DNA from: Chloroflexota bacterium
GTDB lineage: Bacteria; Chloroflexota; Dehalococcoidia; Lucifugimonadales; Australimonadaceae
Reading direction: 5' to 3'
Assembly: GCA_022574265.1 (NCBI GenBank)
Contig: JACZSI010000109.1
Span: forward strand, 1 to 6,049
DNA: 6,049 nt
The notes beneath the pieces were generated by a model. It was not told the origin of the DNA. It did not search any database and was given only the letters and a program-made list of their open reading frames with translations. Made by a program: the position numbers and the translations under genes. Shown here one piece after another: positions 5,386-6,049 of this stretch (position 1 is the stretch's first letter; every line of letters starts with the position of its first letter).

Positions 5386-6049
5386 TCACCGCACGATGAT
5401 GAACAGGTCCCCGTGGTTCCGCGTGCGCAGACCGTCGTCGGGGTTCCGGTCGGGGTGTGCCGAGCAGTAAATGCGATAGTTGCCGGACTCGGTCGGTGTG
5501 ATGGTGAAGCCCTCACCCGCCTGATCTGTGCCGTCCGCCGGAAGCTCGATATCGATCCCCAGCTCGTCGATGGTGAAGAAGTGCGTGTCGGCGTTGCTGT
5601 TGCTCCCGTTGATGCCGCGCTCGAATGAGATGGAGTCGCCCAGGTTGATGGTCAGGAGGACGATCTTCTGGCCTGGGTCGGTGTCGTGCCCCGGGCCGCT
5701 CTCGACGCGCATGCCGGCGTCGTAGCCCCACGCGGTCGTGTCGCCCATCCGGACATCCATGATGTCGTCGCGGACGCGGACCATCTGGAGCGGGTAGCTG
5801 ACCTGCGCGGGCGCAGCCAACGCGGGGTCGACGACGATGATGTAGATGATGCCGTGGTCGTCGGGGTGCGCCGAGCAGTAGACGCGATGGTTGCCTAGCT
5901 CGGTCGGCTTGATGGTGAAGCCCTCGCCCGCCTGGTCTGTTCCGTTCGGCGGCAGCTCGATGTTGATCCCCAGCTCGTCGATCGTGAAGAAGTGCGTGGT
6001 TGTGTTGCCGTTGCTCCCGTCTATGCCCTGCTCGAACGAGATGGAGTCG
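5386..6049 (-). CDS. Partial tandem cupredoxin (plastocyanin/nitrosocyanin-like) protein, 5' end outside window
   Basis: The frame runs from the stop at 5388-5386 to the right edge without interruption, 220 codons plus the stop, with the start lying beyond the window. Internal TTG codons are not the start because a second copy of the same domain lies upstream in frame. Each domain shows the blue-copper pattern: a strand THFFTIDELGI-x-IELP with a candidate first His ligand, then AGEGFTI.PTE.GN, then YCSAHPD with Cys and His ligands. The two domains match at 51 of 63 aligned residues (about 81%). The second has ten extra residues after YCSAHPD. The usual axial Met of CxxHxxxxM is absent in both; a His-Gly (DHG, NHG) is found in that area instead. 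Linker residues between the domains include SYPLQMVRVRDDIMDVRMGD. The protein is probably exported, but no signal sequence can be seen in this part. A role in electron transfer or copper binding is the family expectation. Confidence 0.85.
   Translation of the reverse strand, partial: DSISFEQGIDGSNGNTTTHFFTIDELGINIELPPNGTDQAGEGFTIKPTELGNHRVYCSAHPDDHGIIYIIVVDPALAAPAQVSYPLQMVRVRDDIMDVRMGDTTAWGYDAGMRVESGPGHDTDPGQKIVLLTINLGDSISFERGINGSNSNADTHFFTIDELGIDIELPADGTDQAGEGFTITPTESGNYRIYCSAHPDRNPDDGLRTRNHGDLFIIVR
5450..5638. repeat. Intragenic duplication, copy closest to the stop codon
   Basis: This 189-base stretch aligns without gaps to 5861-6049 at a constant offset of 411 bases (137 codons). It encodes the copper-site half of the second cupredoxin domain. 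Confidence 0.85.
5861..6049. repeat. Intragenic duplication, upstream copy (cut by the window edge)
   Basis: Partner of 5450-5638, encoding the equivalent part of the preceding cupredoxin domain. It reaches the last base of the window, so the duplication, and perhaps further copies, continues outside. Confidence 0.85.

Overview
The window is a high-GC bacterial fragment carrying six reasonably certain protein-coding genes and one gene cut by the left edge. The gene families suggest a Chloroflexota (SAR202 or Dehalococcoidia-like) genome or a similar high-GC environmental bacterium: an ACMSD-like amidohydrolase, an Asp-box propeller, a bicupin of the type often labelled 'ethanolamine ammonia-lyase activating', a single-domain LuxR regulator, and an intergenic hairpin block whose minus strand would encode the peptide GTGVSPV. 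This assignment is inference; there is no rRNA, tRNA or marker gene to confirm it.

Left half, minus strand (positions 3116 down to 1): an apparent operon reads LuxR-type HTH protein, then PF04909-type amidohydrolase, then a six-Asp-box beta-propeller, then the start of a protein that weakly resembles the N-terminal part of PEP-utilising enzymes. The gaps are 77, 11 and 1 base, so the last three genes are almost certainly co-translated. The mix of a metal hydrolase/decarboxylase, a propeller and a possible phosphotransfer enzyme suggests breakdown of a small organic, perhaps aromatic, compound. No substrate can be named.

Centre: a 244-base divergent intergenic region (3117-3360) separates the regulator from a plus-strand pair of cupin genes. 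It contains three tandem 11-bp repeats with a GGGTGA core and a plausible sigma-70-like promoter for the cupins. The small cupin (159 aa) and the two-domain cupin (385 aa) follow in the same direction, 85 bases apart. The divergent layout fits a LuxR-type protein controlling both sides.

Right side: a 302-base region without a gene (5084-5385) holds a cluster of perfect hairpins that looks like an interspersed intergenic repeat, followed by a strong 11-bp stem-loop between convergent genes that probably works as a terminator. Beyond it, on the minus strand and cut by the right edge, is a tandem cupredoxin gene. Its two domains are about 81% identical over 63 residues and both lack the usual axial methionine position.

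No CRISPR array, transposase, integrase, tRNA or rRNA is visible. Many long open frames overlap the real genes on the other strand or in other frames; they are by-products of high GC content.
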